Part shown: positions 4,697 to 5,368 of the stretch, piece by piece
Layout: every line of letters begins with the position of its first letter
How positions within the stretch are numbered: the stretch's first letter is position 1
NCBI GenBank assembly: GCA_023437285.1
Contig: JAEZGP010000206.1
Span: forward strand, 1-5,368
From: Actinomycetes bacterium
Lineage (GTDB): Bacteria > Actinomycetota > Actinomycetes > Mycobacteriales > Micromonosporaceae
Direction: 5' to 3'
DNA: 5,368 nt
Notes under the pieces: generated by a model
What the model was told of the DNA's origin: nothing
Seen by the model: only the letters and a program-made list of their open reading frames with translations
Database searches by the model: none
Position numbers and translations under genes: made by a program

Positions 4697-5368
4697 ATGC
4701 CTGTTCGTGCCCTCAGCTTCGGAGCGGTCGCGCAGGCGTACGAGCGCTTCCGGCCGGGATACCCCGCGGAGCTTTTCGACCTCGTCATCGCCTACGCGGG
4801 TCGGCCGGTTCGCACCGCCCTCGAAATCGGCGCCGGGACCGGCAAGGCCACCCGCCTGTTCGCCGAGCGCGGGGTGGCGGTCACCGCGACCGAGCCCGAC
4901 GAGGCAATGCTCGCCGTACTTCGTAGGCACGTGCCGGCCGCCGCGACGACGCGCGCCGCGTTCGAGGACATCAAACCGGACGACCGGTACGGGCTGGTGT
5001 ACGCGGCGGCCGCGCTGCACTGGACCCGGCCGGAGGGTCGCTGGCCGCGCGTGGCCGCGCTCCTGGAGCCCGGCGGCGTGTTCGCCTCGTTCGGCGGCCC
5101 GGTTCAACCGGCCGACTCCGCCGTCGAGGAGGCGGTACGCGCGGCCCGGGCGCCGTACCTGGACAGCGACGACATTCCCTCCCCCGACGGGACGCCCCCC
5201 GACCAGGCCATGCAGTGGCCGGGCACGGAACTCGAACGCTACGGACTCTTCACCGACGTCCGGCAGTGCGTGATCAAGCGCCGGCTGACGATGAGCGCGG
5301 GCGACTACATCGGTTACCTGTCGACCGTCTCCGCCTACCTCGAACTCCCGCCGGCCGACCGGGAACGG
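4697..5368 (+). CDS. Class I SAM-dependent methyltransferase (3' truncated by window edge)
   Basis: The reading frame is open to the right edge, giving 224 residues without a stop. It has the Rossmann-type methyltransferase core: an N-terminal cap with AVAQAYERFRPGYPAELFD (10-28), the SAM-binding glycine loop LEIGAGTGKAT (42-52), acidic E66 in TATEPDEAML (63-72) that would contact the SAM ribose, YAAAALHWT (102-110) at the motif IV region, and LLEPGGVFASFG (122-133) as the post-core strand. This pattern fits small-molecule methyltransferases of the Methyltransf_11/25 type; the acceptor is unknown. ATG 4697 has AGGA 7 nt upstream; the in-frame ATG at 4688 lacks a spaced ribosome-binding site but would only add MLG. 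It is divergent from MmcQ with 48 bp between starts. Confidence 0.88.
   Translation, partial: MPVRALSFGAVAQAYERFRPGYPAELFDLVIAYAGRPVRTALEIGAGTGKATRLFAERGVAVTATEPDEAMLAVLRRHVPAAATTRAAFEDIKPDDRYGLVYAAAALHWTRPEGRWPRVAALLEPGGVFASFGGPVQPADSAVEEAVRAARAPYLDSDDIPSPDGTPPDQAMQWPGTELERYGLFTDVRQCVIKRRLTMSAGDYIGYLSTVSAYLELPPADRER

Noticed and set aside
4649..5107. N-terminal extension of the MmcQ frame upstream of 4648
   Set aside because: This stretch is antisense to the methyltransferase core motifs and shows no MmcQ similarity.

Overview
The window is about 70% GC by eye, with strongly GC-biased third codon positions and GTG used as a start. Its gene content (an AfsR/SARP-like TPR regulator, secreted family-2 cellulose-binding modules, Uma2, MmcQ/YjbR and VOC proteins) points to a high-GC filamentous actinomycete. 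Micromonosporaceae is my best guess, but that is inference. I see no mobile element, RNA gene or CRISPR array. The window reads as ordinary accessory chromosome packed with short, mostly single-gene units.

Left part (1-2934). The 3' end of a TPR-repeat gene (+), whose start lies outside the window, converges on and overlaps by 20 bp a small secreted CBM2 protein (-). Upstream of that on the minus strand come a tandem-GNAT acetyltransferase and a second small secreted CBM2 protein, giving the order CBM2-B > GNAT > CBM2-A. Each CBM2 gene has its own promoter of the same design: TTGACT, 17 bp, then GATAGT or CATAGT. In both, the -35 lies inside a 16-bp ATTGA-N6-YCAAT dyad. The pair is therefore probably co-regulated, and the GNAT gene probably sits between two copies of a duplicated CBM2 gene.

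Right part (2935-5368). A VOC/glyoxalase-like gene (+) is divergent from CBM2-B. It is followed by a terminator-like hairpin and an Uma2-family nuclease-fold gene (+). An MmcQ/YjbR-family gene (-) converges on Uma2 and diverges from a class I SAM methyltransferase (+) that runs off the right edge.

Three genes (GNAT, VOC, MmcQ) have a TANNNT box exactly 6 nt before the start codon and no properly spaced Shine-Dalgarno, which fits leaderless transcription. Both CBM2 genes and Uma2 have conventional leaders with a ribosome-binding site. I find no multi-gene pathway or defence system. The most notable signal is the shared promoter/operator design of the two CBM2 genes, together with the loss of one surface tryptophan in CBM2-B.
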